The notes beneath the pieces are model-generated. The model worked only from the letters and a program-made list of their open reading frames with translations. It searched no databases and was not told the DNA's origin. A program made the translations under genes and the position numbers. A stretch of DNA of 64,000 nucleotides from the NCBI RefSeq assembly GCF_011039135.1, contig NZ_JAAKEJ010000005.1, positions 62,001 through 126,000 of the forward strand, read 5' to 3'. This document shows positions 55,932-64,000 of this stretch, one piece after another (position 1 is the first letter of the stretch; the number at the start of each line of letters is the position of its first letter). The stretch is from Desulfovibrio sp. ZJ209 (lineage in GTDB: Bacteria > Desulfobacterota > Desulfovibrionia > Desulfovibrionales > Desulfovibrionaceae).

Positions 55932-56847
55932 CTTCCTTTTCTCCTTGTTGTGCTGTTGCGTCCCTGTGCGGCCAGGTGGCCGCGAGGATGCCGCCGATGA
56001 CGAGCGAGCCGCCCGCGAGCTGCGCCCCGGTCACGCGCTCGCCCAATATGAGGAAGGAGCCCACGGCCGCGAAGACCGGAAGGCTGTAATACACGATGCC
56101 GGCCTTCACCGGGCCTATCCTGTCCACGGCCAGCGTCCAGAGCCAGAACGACACGAAGGAGCAGCCCACGCCGGTATAGATGATGCTGATGATGACCGCC
56201 GGCTCAGGTTTTGGCAACGGCAAAAGGCAGGCCTCGGCCACGGTGAAGGGCAGCGAGAACAGGAGGCCGAGGGCGAAGGTCGCCACATTGAAGCCCAGGG
56301 CCGAGAGCTCCCGCGGGCGCCGGCGCATGAAGAGCGAATACAGGCCGAAGCAGAAGGCGCCGCCAAGCGCCCAGGCATCGCCGCTCGCGAAGGTGAGCCC
56401 TGTGAGCGTGGCGAGGTCGCCCCGGCTCACCAGAAGGCACACCCCGGCAAGCACGAGCAGCACGCCGGCAAGGCGCCGCGCCGTGATGGGCTCGCCATAG
56501 AGCACACGCGAAAACACGAGGATGACGATGGGCGCCGTTGGCACGAGCAGCGCCATGTTGAGGCTCGCCGTGGTCTGCCCGGCCTTGTAGATGAGCGTGT
56601 TCATGAGCGTCACGCCGAGAATCGCCATGAACGAGAGGTAGCGCCACTCCCGGCGGATGGCGGGCCAGTCCCTGCCAAGGCCCTTCCATGCGAAGGGCAG
56701 GATGACCAAAAGCGCCACGAGCCAGCGCCAGAAATTGCACTGCCACGGCGGGATGAGGGCGGCCACGGCGCGCGCGGCCACGAAGTTGCCCGACCAGATG
56801 ATGGTGGCGAGCAACGCGCTGCCATAGCCGAGAAAGCCCTGCTGCAT
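55915..56847 (-). CDS. EamA/DMT family transporter
   Basis: A 310-residue membrane protein with 10 predicted helices in two EamA repeats (starting ALLATIIWSGNFVAARAVAA and, in the second half, SGDAWALGGAFCFGLYSLFMRRR). DMT transporters of this type export amino acids or other metabolites; the substrate is not clear. The last codons overlap rdgB. The start at 56847 has AGGAAG upstream. Confidence 0.85.
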   Translation of the reverse strand: MQQGFLGYGSALLATIIWSGNFVAARAVAALIPPWQCNFWRWLVALLVILPFAWKGLGRDWPAIRREWRYLSFMAILGVTLMNTLIYKAGQTTASLNMALLVPTAPIVILVFSRVLYGEPITARRLAGVLLVLAGVCLLVSRGDLATLTGLTFASGDAWALGGAFCFGLYSLFMRRRPRELSALGFNVATFALGLLFSLPFTVAEACLLPLPKPEPAVIISIIYTGVGCSFVSFWLWTLAVDRIGPVKAGIVYYSLPVFAAVGSFLILGERVTGAQLAGGSLVIGGILAATWPHRDATAQQGEKEDGRTK

Positions 56848-56924
56848 ATAACTTCCTGTTTTATCAACGCAATAATCGGCAGCTTGGCCCGAGGCCGCCT
56901 TTCTGTCAATGTTGAAACCGCCTC

Positions 56925-56953
56925 TTGCAAAAATTTTCCAAAGCAGCTATACT
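56925..56953 (+). promoter_or_regulatory. Promoter of nrfHA
   Basis: TTGCAA (56925-56930) and TATACT (56948-56953) with a 17-base spacer, ahead of nrfH by about 48 bases. It matches the sigma-70 consensus at 9 of 12 positions. Confidence 0.65.
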
Positions 56954-57001
56954 TCAGGAAAAGGCCCACGCAACCTGAACTGCCTGATCAAGGGGGGACT
57001 C

Positions 57002-57490
57002 ATGGATGGTGCCAGGAACGGGCCGGGCAAAAAGCCTGCGTCCCATGTGTGGAGATTTTTGTTCAGCGGCCTTGTCATCGGCGTTGTGCTCTCCGCGGTG
57101 TTCGCCTGGGCGCTGAACGCAACCGACCAGCGGCAGTTCTGCGCCACCTGCCATATCATGCACGAGGCGGCGGTGACGCAGAAAATGGGCATGCACGCGA
57201 AACTTTCCTGTAACGAGTGCCACGCGCCGCATGCCCTGCTCGCCAAGATACCCTTCAAGGCCCAGGCCGGTGCTGAAGACATCATCGGCAATTTCCAGGG
57301 CAAGAGCATTCCCATCCCGGCCTCCAAAAGGCACCGCGACGTGGTCAACCAGAACTGCATCAACTGCCACGCGCCGGTCAATGCCACGGTGGCCAGCATG
57401 GCCGTCAAGCCCTATTGCACGGATTGCCACAGAAGCGTCGCGCACAGGCGTCTCACTCCCATAAGCGAAAGGACGGTGGGCTATGATTAG
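57002..57490 (+). CDS. nrfH: Cytochrome c nitrite reductase membrane subunit NrfH
   Basis: A 162-residue NapC/NirT-family protein. The start at 57002 follows AAGGGGGG. One N-terminal membrane helix (VWRFLFSGLVIGVVLSAVF) is followed by four heme sites: CATCH (47-51), CNECH (70-74), CINCH (119-123) and CTDCH (139-143). It oxidises menaquinol and hands electrons to NrfA in a periplasmic membrane-bound complex, as in Desulfovibrio vulgaris. It overlaps nrfA by 8 bases. Confidence 0.95.
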   Translation: MDGARNGPGKKPASHVWRFLFSGLVIGVVLSAVFAWALNATDQRQFCATCHIMHEAAVTQKMGMHAKLSCNECHAPHALLAKIPFKAQAGAEDIIGNFQGKSIPIPASKRHRDVVNQNCINCHAPVNATVASMAVKPYCTDCHRSVAHRRLTPISERTVGYD

Positions 57491-59057
57491 GAAAGGCTTT
57501 TCTCTCAGCTGCATCGCCCTCGCGGCGCTGCTCGTGTGCGGCTGCAACGATGTCAATACCGAATTGAAGGCGCCCACCTACAAGACGGGCATCAACCCGG
57601 ACAACATCTCCATGGACGCCTTCAAGCAGCAGTTCCCCAACCAGTACGAAACCTACATGTGGAATAACCGTGACAAGGAGATGACGGTCTACAAGGGCTC
57701 CATCCCCTATCACAAGAACGACAACGTCAACCCCCTGCCCGTGGGCTACAAGTACGCCCAGCCCTACTTGAAGAACCTGTGGCTCGGCTACCCCTTCATG
57801 TATGAATACAACGAGACCAGGGGCCACACCCGCGCCATCGAGGATTTCGTCAACATCGACCGCATCAACCGCTATGCGGAAAAGGGCGGCCTGCCGGCGA
57901 CCTGCTGGAACTGCAAGACGCCCAAGATGATGAACTGGATCAAGGAATACGGCGACGAATTCTGGGCCAAGGACGTGAACAGCTTCCGCGCGCCCGACAA
58001 GATCAACGAGATCCAGAACTCCATCTCCTGCGCCACCTGTCATGACCCGGCCACCATGGAGCTCAGGCTCTATTCCGTGCCCCTGCAGGACTGGCTCAAG
58101 CGCTCGGGCCGCGAGTGGAGCAAGATCTCGCGCAACGAGAAGCGCAGCCTCGTGTGCGCCCAGTGCCATGTGGAATACTACTTCACGGCCAAGGGCAACG
58201 GCCCCACGGCCAAGCCGGTCTTCCCGTGGGACAACGGCCTCGACCCCGAGGACATGTACCAGTATTACAAGTCGCACGGCCCCAAGAACGCCGAGGGCAA
58301 GGAAACCCAGTTCGTGGACTTCGTGCACGCCGCCTCCAAGACGCCGTGCATCAAGATGCAGCACCCGGACTACGAGATGTGGAGCAACGGCCCCCACGGC
58401 TCGGCAGGCGTCACCTGCGCCGACTGCCACATGCCCTACATGCGCCAGGGCGGGGCGAAGTTCTCGAGCCACTGGATGACCTCGCCCCTGAAGGACCCGG
58501 AACTGCGCGCCTGCCGCCAGTGCCACTACGACAAGACGCCCGAATACCTCAAGGGCCGGGTGCTCTATGTCCAGTCCAAGACGTATAACCAGCTGCTCAA
58601 GGCCGAGGAGGCTTCGGTGCGCGCGCACGAGGCCATCCGCCAGGCCATGCTCTGGGACGGCCCCAAGTCGCCCGACTATGACAAGCTCATGGCCGAGGCG
58701 CGCGAGATCAACCGCAAGGGCCAGATGTTCTGGGATTATGTCTCCGCCGAGAACGGCGTGGGCTTCCACAATCCCTCCAAGTCGCTGGACACGCTCATGA
58801 CCTCCATGGAGTGCAGCCAGAAGGCCGTGGAGCTCGCCGAGCAGGCCACCAACTGGGGCATCGCGCCCATCATGGCGCAGGACATCAAGAAGCTGGTGCC
58901 GCCCATGCTCAAGATGAGCCGCAAGCTCCAGCAGGACCACGAATTCCTGCAGCAGAACCCGTGGACCAAGATCCTGCCCACCTTCCCCGAGGCGCCGCAG
59001 GTCTGGTTCGGGCAGGACTACCGCCCGGTGACGCAGCAGGAGGCCGCCGCCAAGTAG
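57483..59057 (+). CDS. nrfA: Ammonia-forming cytochrome c nitrite reductase NrfA
   Basis: A 524-residue pentaheme enzyme. The N-terminus is a lipoprotein signal with LLVCGC (Cys21). The catalytic heme is bound by CWNCK (141-145), where Lys replaces His as axial ligand; the other four are CATCH (183-187), CAQCH (225-229), CADCH (312-316) and CRQCH (344-348). The NrfA motif KMQHPDYEMW carries a distal heme His. It reduces nitrite to ammonia with six electrons from NrfH, for respiration and for nitrite detoxification. The operon ends in a strong terminator. Confidence 0.97.
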   Translation: MIRKGFSLSCIALAALLVCGCNDVNTELKAPTYKTGINPDNISMDAFKQQFPNQYETYMWNNRDKEMTVYKGSIPYHKNDNVNPLPVGYKYAQPYLKNLWLGYPFMYEYNETRGHTRAIEDFVNIDRINRYAEKGGLPATCWNCKTPKMMNWIKEYGDEFWAKDVNSFRAPDKINEIQNSISCATCHDPATMELRLYSVPLQDWLKRSGREWSKISRNEKRSLVCAQCHVEYYFTAKGNGPTAKPVFPWDNGLDPEDMYQYYKSHGPKNAEGKETQFVDFVHAASKTPCIKMQHPDYEMWSNGPHGSAGVTCADCHMPYMRQGGAKFSSHWMTSPLKDPELRACRQCHYDKTPEYLKGRVLYVQSKTYNQLLKAEEASVRAHEAIRQAMLWDGPKSPDYDKLMAEAREINRKGQMFWDYVSAENGVGFHNPSKSLDTLMTSMECSQKAVELAEQATNWGIAPIMAQDIKKLVPPMLKMSRKLQQDHEFLQQNPWTKILPTFPEAPQVWFGQDYRPVTQQEAAAK

Positions 59058-59085
59058 TGACGGCGCGCAAACGGTGAACATAGCG

Positions 59086-59118
59086 AAGGAGCCCGCAAGT
59101 TCTGCGGGCTCCTTTTTT
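59086..59118 (+). terminator. Rho-independent terminator after nrfA
   Basis: AAGGAGCCCGCA pairs with TGCGGGCTCCTT around a short loop, followed by TTTT, 28 bases after the nrfA stop. Confidence 0.9.
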
Positions 59119-59143
59119 CAGCTGAAATGCCGGAAAAACGCCG

Positions 59144-60040
59144 CTAGATCTCGATACCGAGCCACGCCCGCACGAGCCAGCTCAGGAGGAAGATGGCCAA
59201 CGCCACGCCGAAGCTGATGCCGGCCATCTGGAGAAAGCCCCTCCAGAAGCTCGTGCCGCGCAGGAGCGCATCCACCCAGGTGAAGACCAGGATGATGAGG
59301 CAGGCGATGACCATGCAGATGGCCAGGGCCGTGAGCGCGTTGGGCACGAGCATGAAGGGGAGGAGAAGCAAAAGGACGGTGACGAGATAGGCGAGGCCGG
59401 TATACATGGCCGCGAGGCGCGGCTGGCCGCCGTCGGCCGCCGCCTTTTGCGAGAAAAACTCCGAGGCCGCCATGGAGAGCGTGGCCGCGATGCCCGTGGT
59501 GAAGCCGGCCAGCATGATGAGCCGGTTGTTCTGGAGCACCATGGTGAAGCCGGCGAGCGCGCCGGTCATTTCCACCAGCGCGTCGTTGAGGCCCAATACC
59601 ACGGCGCTCATGAAGGTGTCGGCATCGCTGTCGCCGAGAAAGGCCCCGAGTTTTTCGGCGTCGGCGTCCACGGCCTCCACGGCGCCGGGCATGAGGGGAT
59701 AGTGCCGCTCGAGGCGGCTGTAGCGGCGCGACTGGCGCTGGAGGCGCCGCTCCATGATGCGCAGGGCGAGCCCCCAGAAGAGGACGCGCAAGAGGCACAG
59801 CGCCAGCCGCACCGAAAGGCGCTTCGGGGGGAGCGGCCCCTCCATGTGCTGCTGGATGACGGTGAGGCGCTGGTCACAATGAAAGGCGAGCCTGTCCAGC
59901 AGCACATGCGGGCCCTTGGCGGATGCCCGGCGCGCAAGCATGCGGAAGAGCCGGCCATTGGCGCGGTCAACGGCATAGAGGCGCCGGAGCATGCGCTCGC
60001 GCGCAGGGTGCCGCGCCTGGGCTTCGTCGTTGCTCACCAT
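59144..60040 (-). CDS. VIT1/CCC1-family transporter (iron or manganese)
   Basis: A 298-residue protein. The N-terminal 110 residues are charged and helical, possibly a degenerate ferritin-like domain. The rest has four or five helices with the VIT pattern: SAVVLGLNDALVEMTGALAGFT (helix 1), TTGIAATLSMAASEFFSQKA (the Met/Glu metal-binding helix) and a C-terminal pair. VIT family members export Fe2+ or Mn2+ against protons. Its start overlaps the 3' end of the upstream chorismate-mutase/EPSPS-like gene by 7 bases. Confidence 0.82.
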   Translation of the reverse strand: MVSNDEAQARHPARERMLRRLYAVDRANGRLFRMLARRASAKGPHVLLDRLAFHCDQRLTVIQQHMEGPLPPKRLSVRLALCLLRVLFWGLALRIMERRLQRQSRRYSRLERHYPLMPGAVEAVDADAEKLGAFLGDSDADTFMSAVVLGLNDALVEMTGALAGFTMVLQNNRLIMLAGFTTGIAATLSMAASEFFSQKAAADGGQPRLAAMYTGLAYLVTVLLLLLPFMLVPNALTALAICMVIACLIILVFTWVDALLRGTSFWRGFLQMAGISFGVALAIFLLSWLVRAWLGIEI

Positions 60041-61899
60041 TCGTCGGCCTCCGGCTCGGGCGGCAGCACCGCTGCCAGGGTTGTGCGGATGCGCCGCCCA
60101 CGGGCCGGGGCCACGGCTTCGGGCTCTTCCCGCTTCCCTGGCGACGGCTTGGGCAGGCCGTTATACAAGGCCCAGAAGCCGGGATACAGCGCCGTCAGCA
60201 CCCCGGGATTCCCGAGCCGGAATCCGTGGCAGCGCTCGGGCCGCGCACAGGCGGCGAGCGCGAGGGCCAGGGCCCAGGCCGGGGCCGGGGCGTTCCAGAC
60301 GGGCGCGGAAAACTCTTTGCCGGCGTCACGCTGAAGCTCCGGGCTCCGCCGCAGGGCGCCGTCAACGAGCTCCAGCCCCGCGGCGGCAAAAAAGTCCGCG
60401 GCAAGGGCCGGCGGGCAGCGCAGGGCCGCGAGCGCGGCCTCGGGCGTATCCGCCTCGGCGCCGGAGAGGGCCGCGCAGGCAGCGAGGGCCAGCGGCAGGG
60501 GCGTGAGTCCTTCAGGAAGGGCCGTCAGCGCCGCCAGCGGCAGCGTTGAAAGCCGCGCGGGGGCGCGGGGCGCCTCCAGTTTTACGCCAAGGGCGCCCTC
60601 CCGGGCCGCCAGCGGCAGCCCCAGGGCCTCCAGAACCTCCTTGGCGGCAGCCGCTTCGGGCCCCTTGGGCCACGCCCCCGCAAGGCGCACCTCCCCGCCC
60701 AGGGGCATGGCGAGGGCCAGGAGGCAGGCCGCGAGCCCGGCATCCATGGGGAGCGCGGGCGCCTGCGGCAGCCTGGGCATGCCGGGCTGCACGGTGACGG
60801 CGCTGTCCTGTTCGGTCACGGCGATGCCGGCGCTCCTGAGCAGCGGCAGGGCGAAGGCGAGCACTTCGTCGCGCCCGGGATGGCCGGAAAGCCCGAGCGT
60901 GAACTCGCGCTCAAAGAAGGGCGCGGCCAGGAGCAGCGCCGCGCCGAGGGCGGCCGGCACATCCGGCGGCAGGTCGGCCCGGCCGGGCACGATGCCGGAG
61001 CACTCCAGCCGCGCGGGCAACCCGGAACTGCGGGGGATGACATGGGTGAAGCGGGCGCCGAGCTGCGGCAAAAAGCGCCGCGTGGAGGAGAGATCAACGA
61101 GCTTGAGCTCCGTCTCGCCGAGGAATTTCACCCGGGAGGGGCGCCCCACATAGAAGGCGAGCAGGAGAAAGAGGTTCCAGAGGCTGTCGCCCACATAAAC
61201 GACCTTGTCGGGGCGGCCCATGGGCTCCGCCGGCCGGGCCACGACCGCGTCCTGCTCGCGCGTGACCGATGCCCCGAGCTGGTTCAGGGCCTTGATGAGG
61301 TCCACGAGAGGGTCGTTCATCAGGCAGGGCGTGAGCTGCAAGGGCCGCCCCGAGGCCGCGGCGAGAAAGAGCCACGCCCGCGTCTCGCGGCAGGAAAGCG
61401 GCGCGGTGAGGGCGATCTCCACCGGCTTGTGCGGGGGCGCCAGGTTGAACGCTTCCCGTCGCTCGCCCCCGTGGGCCGGCGTTTCCGACCCTCCGCCCTC
61501 GCTTTCAGGGGCCACGGGGCGCGGCAGAAAGGCCGCATCCTGCATCAGGGCGAAAAAGCGGCCGGAAAGGTCGGCATCGCGGCTCACGCGGGCGACGGCC
61601 TTCTGCCACGCCTCGCGCAGAAATTTCTCCTCGGCCGGGTCCAGCCGGGGCTTGCCGCCGCGCATGCGCTCCAGCAGGTTGTGGCGCTTGAGCAGCAGGC
61701 GCAGGATGTCGCGGTCGATGTCAACCACGGCGTCTTTCAGCGAAGGCGCGCCCGGGGCCCTTTTTTCAGTGCGGCGCTCCCGGCCCTGGCCCGTATCCCG
61801 GGGGGCCTTGCCGCCCGCGCCCGGGCCCGCGTGCCGGCGCCGTTCAGCCGGCGCGCCTGATTGGCGGGGCCGGCCCCGCTCTCCCGAAAAGTCGCTCAT
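60034..61899 (-). CDS. Fusion of chorismate-mutase-like and divergent EPSP-synthase-like domains
   Basis: A 621-residue protein. Residues 1-50 are Arg/Gly-rich and probably disordered. Residues 55-125 look like an AroQ chorismate mutase (AVVDIDRDILRLLLKRHNLL). Residues 160-600 follow the two-domain fold of 3-phosphoshikimate 1-carboxyvinyltransferase, but key sites are changed: the N-terminal Lys-Ser loop reads APLSCRETRAW, the Asn-X-Gly-Thr-X-X-Arg motif is absent (GDSLWNLFLLL), while ADLPPDVPAALGAALLLAAP remains recognisable. It may be a lineage-specific aromatic enzyme, an inactive relative or a regulator. It starts its operon, with the VIT gene overlapping downstream. Confidence 0.65.
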   Translation of the reverse strand: MSDFSGERGRPRQSGAPAERRRHAGPGAGGKAPRDTGQGRERRTEKRAPGAPSLKDAVVDIDRDILRLLLKRHNLLERMRGGKPRLDPAEEKFLREAWQKAVARVSRDADLSGRFFALMQDAAFLPRPVAPESEGGGSETPAHGGERREAFNLAPPHKPVEIALTAPLSCRETRAWLFLAAASGRPLQLTPCLMNDPLVDLIKALNQLGASVTREQDAVVARPAEPMGRPDKVVYVGDSLWNLFLLLAFYVGRPSRVKFLGETELKLVDLSSTRRFLPQLGARFTHVIPRSSGLPARLECSGIVPGRADLPPDVPAALGAALLLAAPFFEREFTLGLSGHPGRDEVLAFALPLLRSAGIAVTEQDSAVTVQPGMPRLPQAPALPMDAGLAACLLALAMPLGGEVRLAGAWPKGPEAAAAKEVLEALGLPLAAREGALGVKLEAPRAPARLSTLPLAALTALPEGLTPLPLALAACAALSGAEADTPEAALAALRCPPALAADFFAAAGLELVDGALRRSPELQRDAGKEFSAPVWNAPAPAWALALALAACARPERCHGFRLGNPGVLTALYPGFWALYNGLPKPSPGKREEPEAVAPARGRRIRTTLAAVLPPEPEADEW

Positions 61900-62013
61900 A
61901 CTGTCTCCGCGCTGCGAAATAACTGAGAATAAAGGAGCAAGCTAGCCGGAAACGCCCGGCCTTGCAAGCCGCCCTTGTCGGCCCTCCCCGGCCGCGCAGG
62001 GTGCCGCGCGGAG

Positions 62014-62044
62014 AAAAGCCCGGCCTTTTGTGAAGACCGGGCTC
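62014..62044 (-). terminator. Rho-independent terminator after the small membrane protein gene
   Basis: On the minus strand an 11-base stem, AGCCCGGTCTT with AAGGCCGGGCT (one G-T pair), loop CACA, then TTTTC, 56 bases after the stop. Confidence 0.8.
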
Positions 62045-62099
62045 ATCTCAGGTGAACACATCCGCCGAAAGGCGGCGCGGGGCGGCCCCCGCTTTAGGG

Positions 62100-62303
62100 C
62101 TATTCCTTGCCTTCCTCTTCCTCGGCGCGCTCCAGCAAGAGGCCCATGAAGGCCACGGCCGCGAAGGCGCAGTAGACGAGGGCCACCGTGAGGTCAAGCA
62201 GCGCCGACCGGCTGGTGGAGACGATCAGGGCAACGACGGGCAGGAGAACGATGGCAGCGGAAGCAAGACGGATGCCGCGCTCGTTTCTTGCAAAACTCAA
62301 CAT
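62100..62303 (-). CDS. Small two-helix membrane protein of unknown function
   Basis: A 67-residue protein with two predicted helices (LASAAIVLLPVVALIVS and LTVALVYCAFAAVAFMGLLL) and an acidic tail (ERAEEEEGKE). The ATG at 62303 has AGAGGAG 13 bases upstream; a longer start at 62330 is possible but would include that site. I do not recognise the family. The clear terminator downstream supports that it is expressed. It is divergent to rpmB. Confidence 0.6.
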   Translation of the reverse strand: MLSFARNERGIRLASAAIVLLPVVALIVSTSRSALLDLTVALVYCAFAAVAFMGLLLERAEEEEGKE

Positions 62304-62504
62304 TTCAGCATGACTCCTCTGTGGCGGCACAGGGCCGCCGCTTCTCGCACAGGGGAATTCCCGGCGACTTCCCGGCGCGACCCGCGCCGGAGAAGACGGG
62401 GTACTTAAGGCCGGCGCGCACGCTTGTCAAGCTCGCTGCGCCTCCCTGCCGGCGGCTCCGCCCGGGGCGCCAGTGTTCCGCATCCGCGGCCCTCGGGAAA
62501 ATAC

Positions 62505-62533
62505 TTGAATTTTCTTCAGGAAGGGACTATGTT
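62505..62533 (+). promoter_or_regulatory. Promoter of rpmB
   Basis: TTGAAT (62505-62510), 17-base spacer, TATGTT (62528-62533), 95 bases ahead of rpmB. The 200 bases between this and the small membrane protein gene show no other feature. Confidence 0.65.
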
Positions 62534-62627
62534 CGCCGTTCACGCGGTAAGCGCCTGACGGTAATGCGTTCCCCGCCGGGAGTGCCTCCCATGTGGGACA
62601 GTTTTCAGCGCATATATGGAGGAACAC

Positions 62628-62837
62628 ATGAGCAAGGAATGTGATTTCTGCGGCAAAAAGCCCCAGGTGGGCAACCTGGTGAGCCACTCCAACATCAAGA
62701 CCAAGCGCCGCTTCAACCCCAACCTGCAGCGCGTGCGCCACCAGTTCCCCGACGGCAGCGTGCGGACGCTCACGGTCTGCACCCGCTGCCTGCGCTCCGG
62801 CCTTGTGTCCAAGCCCGCTGTCCGCAAGGCGGACTAG
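62628..62837 (+). CDS. rpmB: 50S ribosomal protein L28
   Basis: A 69-residue L28. It begins [16 protein letters not shown] and contains the conserved [16 protein letters not shown] motif. Two Cys pairs, CDFC and CTRC, mark the zinc-binding form of L28. The start at 62628 follows GGAGG, and a terminator lies just after the stop, so it is monocistronic. Confidence 0.97.
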   Translation: MSKECDFCGKKPQVGNLVSHSNIKTKRRFNPNLQRVRHQFPDGSVRTLTVCTRCLRSGLVSKPAVRKAD

Positions 62838-62862
62838 GCCCGGGCCCTCCGAATGATCCCGG

Positions 62863-62893
62863 GAGCCCCGGCAGTGGATGCCGGGGCTCTTTT
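62863..62893 (+). terminator. Rho-independent terminator after rpmB
   Basis: GAGCCCCGGCA pairs with TGCCGGGGCTC over a 5-base loop, then TTTT. Confidence 0.88.
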
Positions 62894-62905
62894 CCTCTTT
62901 TCTCC

Positions 62906-63880
62906 ATGCCGCATGCCCACCCCCGCGCGGACGCGCCAAGTCTGCCCCGCGTCCACGGCTGCCACTGGCGCGTCAGGCCGGCCTTCATCCCCGCCTTTTG
63001 GCGCAATATCACGGGCGCCCACGGCTTCACGAGCTATCGCCAGCGGCGCGACTGGCGCCTCGTGCTCAGCGCCTGCGCGATCCCGTACCGGCTTTCCCAG
63101 TTCGGCGGCAGGGAATATCTCTATGTGCCGCCGCTTCTGGAAAGCGCGGCCCTGCGGGAACTTACGGATTTTGACGCCGAGCGCCGCCGGCCCCCGGCAC
63201 CGCCGCCCCCCGTCCACCGGGGCTGGAAGCTCGCCGGCTGCTTTCTGTTGCCGCTGCTCGTCTGGCACGGCATGCGCGTGGGCTGGTGGCCGGCGCCGGA
63301 AGCGTTCCCGCCGCCGCGGCTGTGGCTCACGGCCGGCGCGCTGGACACCCTGCAGGTGCGGCTGCACGGCGAATGGTACCGCACGGTCACGGCCCTCACC
63401 CTGCATGCGGATGCCGCCCACCTCTGCGGCAATCTCGCCTTCGGGGCGCTGTTCCTGGCGCTGCTCGCGCGCGGCGCCGGCCTCGGGCGCGCCCTGTGGC
63501 TCACTGTTGCGGGCGGCATCGCCGGCAATTGCCTGGCCGTTATCTTAAGGCGCCAGCCGGTGGAAAGCATCGGCTTTTCCACCGCGCTTTTCGCCTGCAT
63601 CGGCGCGCTCTCGGGGCTCATGGCCCTGCGCCAGGCCGGGCGGCGCGAGATGCTGCTGCCCGTGGCCGCCGGCGCGGCGCTGCTCGCCATGCTGGGCACG
63701 GAGGGCGAGCGCACCGACTATCTCGCGCATGTGGCCGGCCTCTGCGCCGGGCTCGTGCTGGGGATGGGGGAGGGCCTCTCGCAGAAACGGAAATGGCCAG
63801 CGCCGCCCCAGTGGCTGTGGGCAACGCTGGCCATCTTGCTGCCTGTGCTCGCGTGGTGGCGGGCCTTCGCCCGTCCCTGA
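62906..63880 (+). CDS. Rhomboid-family intramembrane serine protease
   Basis: A 324-residue protein. Residues 1-105 are soluble and rich in Arg and aromatic residues. From about 108 there are six or seven helices with the rhomboid signature: HADAAHLCGNLAFG (oxyanion-side His and Asn), catalytic Ser225 in IGFSTALFA, and catalytic His275 in LAHVAGLCAG. It cuts membrane proteins within the bilayer; targets are not known. The start has no clear ribosome binding site and could lie further in. It comes right after the rpmB terminator. Confidence 0.82.
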   Translation: MPHAHPRADAPSLPRVHGCHWRVRPAFIPAFWRNITGAHGFTSYRQRRDWRLVLSACAIPYRLSQFGGREYLYVPPLLESAALRELTDFDAERRRPPAPPPPVHRGWKLAGCFLLPLLVWHGMRVGWWPAPEAFPPPRLWLTAGALDTLQVRLHGEWYRTVTALTLHADAAHLCGNLAFGALFLALLARGAGLGRALWLTVAGGIAGNCLAVILRRQPVESIGFSTALFACIGALSGLMALRQAGRREMLLPVAAGAALLAMLGTEGERTDYLAHVAGLCAGLVLGMGEGLSQKRKWPAPPQWLWATLAILLPVLAWWRAFARP

Positions 63881-63887
63881 CAGGGCT

Positions 63888-64000
63888 TTACGCCCCGGGC
63901 GCGCGGCCGATGCAGAAATAGGCGAAGCCCCGGTCGGCCATGGCCTGCGGCGAATAGAGGTTGCGGCCGTCAAAGAGGATGGGCGCAGTCAAGAGCGACT
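63888..64000 (-). CDS. C-terminal end of a UDP-glucose/GDP-mannose dehydrogenase family protein (partial)
   Basis: The last 37 codons of a minus-strand gene that enters from beyond the right edge. It ends with [19 protein letters not shown], then [12 protein letters not shown] and a stop. The DGRNLYxPxxM...G pattern near the C-terminus is typical of UDP-glucose 6-dehydrogenases, which make UDP-glucuronate for surface polysaccharide. Too little is visible to say more. Confidence 0.75.
   Translation of the reverse strand, partial: SLLTAPILFDGRNLYSPQAMADRGFAYFCIGRAPGA

Overview
The window is a GC-rich chromosome segment that most resembles a sulfate-reducing deltaproteobacterium of the Desulfovibrio group. 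The evidence is a split-Soret type diheme cytochrome, a Tat-exported membrane-anchored [NiFe] hydrogenase operon, a NrfHA ammonia-forming nitrite reductase, a desulforedoxin-type iron site and flagellar FliD/FliS genes. This is inferred from gene content; no database search was run.

Layout. 1-6.2 kb (minus strand): 5' part of an autotransporter-like adhesin, a DUF4139 protein, the ribosomal ATPase EttA and a split-Soret cytochrome. 6.5-16.4 kb (plus): dnaK, a LppC/LpoA-like lipoprotein, gatC-gatA and a four-gene hydrogenase operon (small subunit, large subunit, cytochrome b, maturation protease). 16.6-35.4 kb: an accessory block bounded on the left by an IS481-type transposase relic with a long palindrome, and on the right by a P4-type integrase relic beside tRNA-Leu(GAG). 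35.8-42.5 kb: a manganese-type (yybP-ykoY) riboswitch before a cation exchanger, two tandem DUF3298 paralogues, small housekeeping genes, Maf, an orphan FeoA behind a Fur-like box, and a diaminopropionate ammonia-lyase. 42.5-50.1 kb (minus): an MdtABC-like tripartite RND efflux operon. 50.2-56.8 kb (minus): a YgiW-like protein, FliS and a very large FliD behind a near-perfect sigma-28 promoter, then RdgB and a DMT transporter. 57.0-59.1 kb (plus): nrfHA. 59.1-64 kb: a VIT-family transporter, a chorismate-mutase/EPSP-synthase-like fusion, a small membrane protein, rpmB, a rhomboid protease and the 3' end of a nucleotide-sugar dehydrogenase.

The standout is the accessory block. Two divergent operons share a regulatory region at 27.4-28.0 kb. 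The leftward operon encodes a family III CoA-transferase, a CaiA-like acyl-CoA reductase/dehydrogenase, FixA-FixB-FixC-FixX (an electron-transferring flavoprotein and its quinone oxidoreductase), a metallo-beta-lactamase-fold hydrolase, an acyl-CoA ligase and an old-yellow-enzyme-type Fe-S flavoenzyme. The rightward operon encodes a second acyl-CoA dehydrogenase, a Tat-exported TIM-barrel protein with the metal-ligand pattern of 3-dehydroshikimate dehydratases, an MFS transporter, a complete shikimate/quinate-dehydrogenase-like protein and a Cys-rich protein with a desulforedoxin-like iron site. A LysR regulator follows. The electron-transfer part resembles the carnitine cai-fix system, but there is no CaiD, CaiE or CaiT, and the added genes point to a hydroaromatic acid such as shikimate, quinate or 3-dehydroshikimate. 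My working hypothesis is that the organism activates such an acid to a CoA thioester and reduces it as a respiratory electron sink, regenerating the thioester by CoA transfer. The substrate is inference and unproven.
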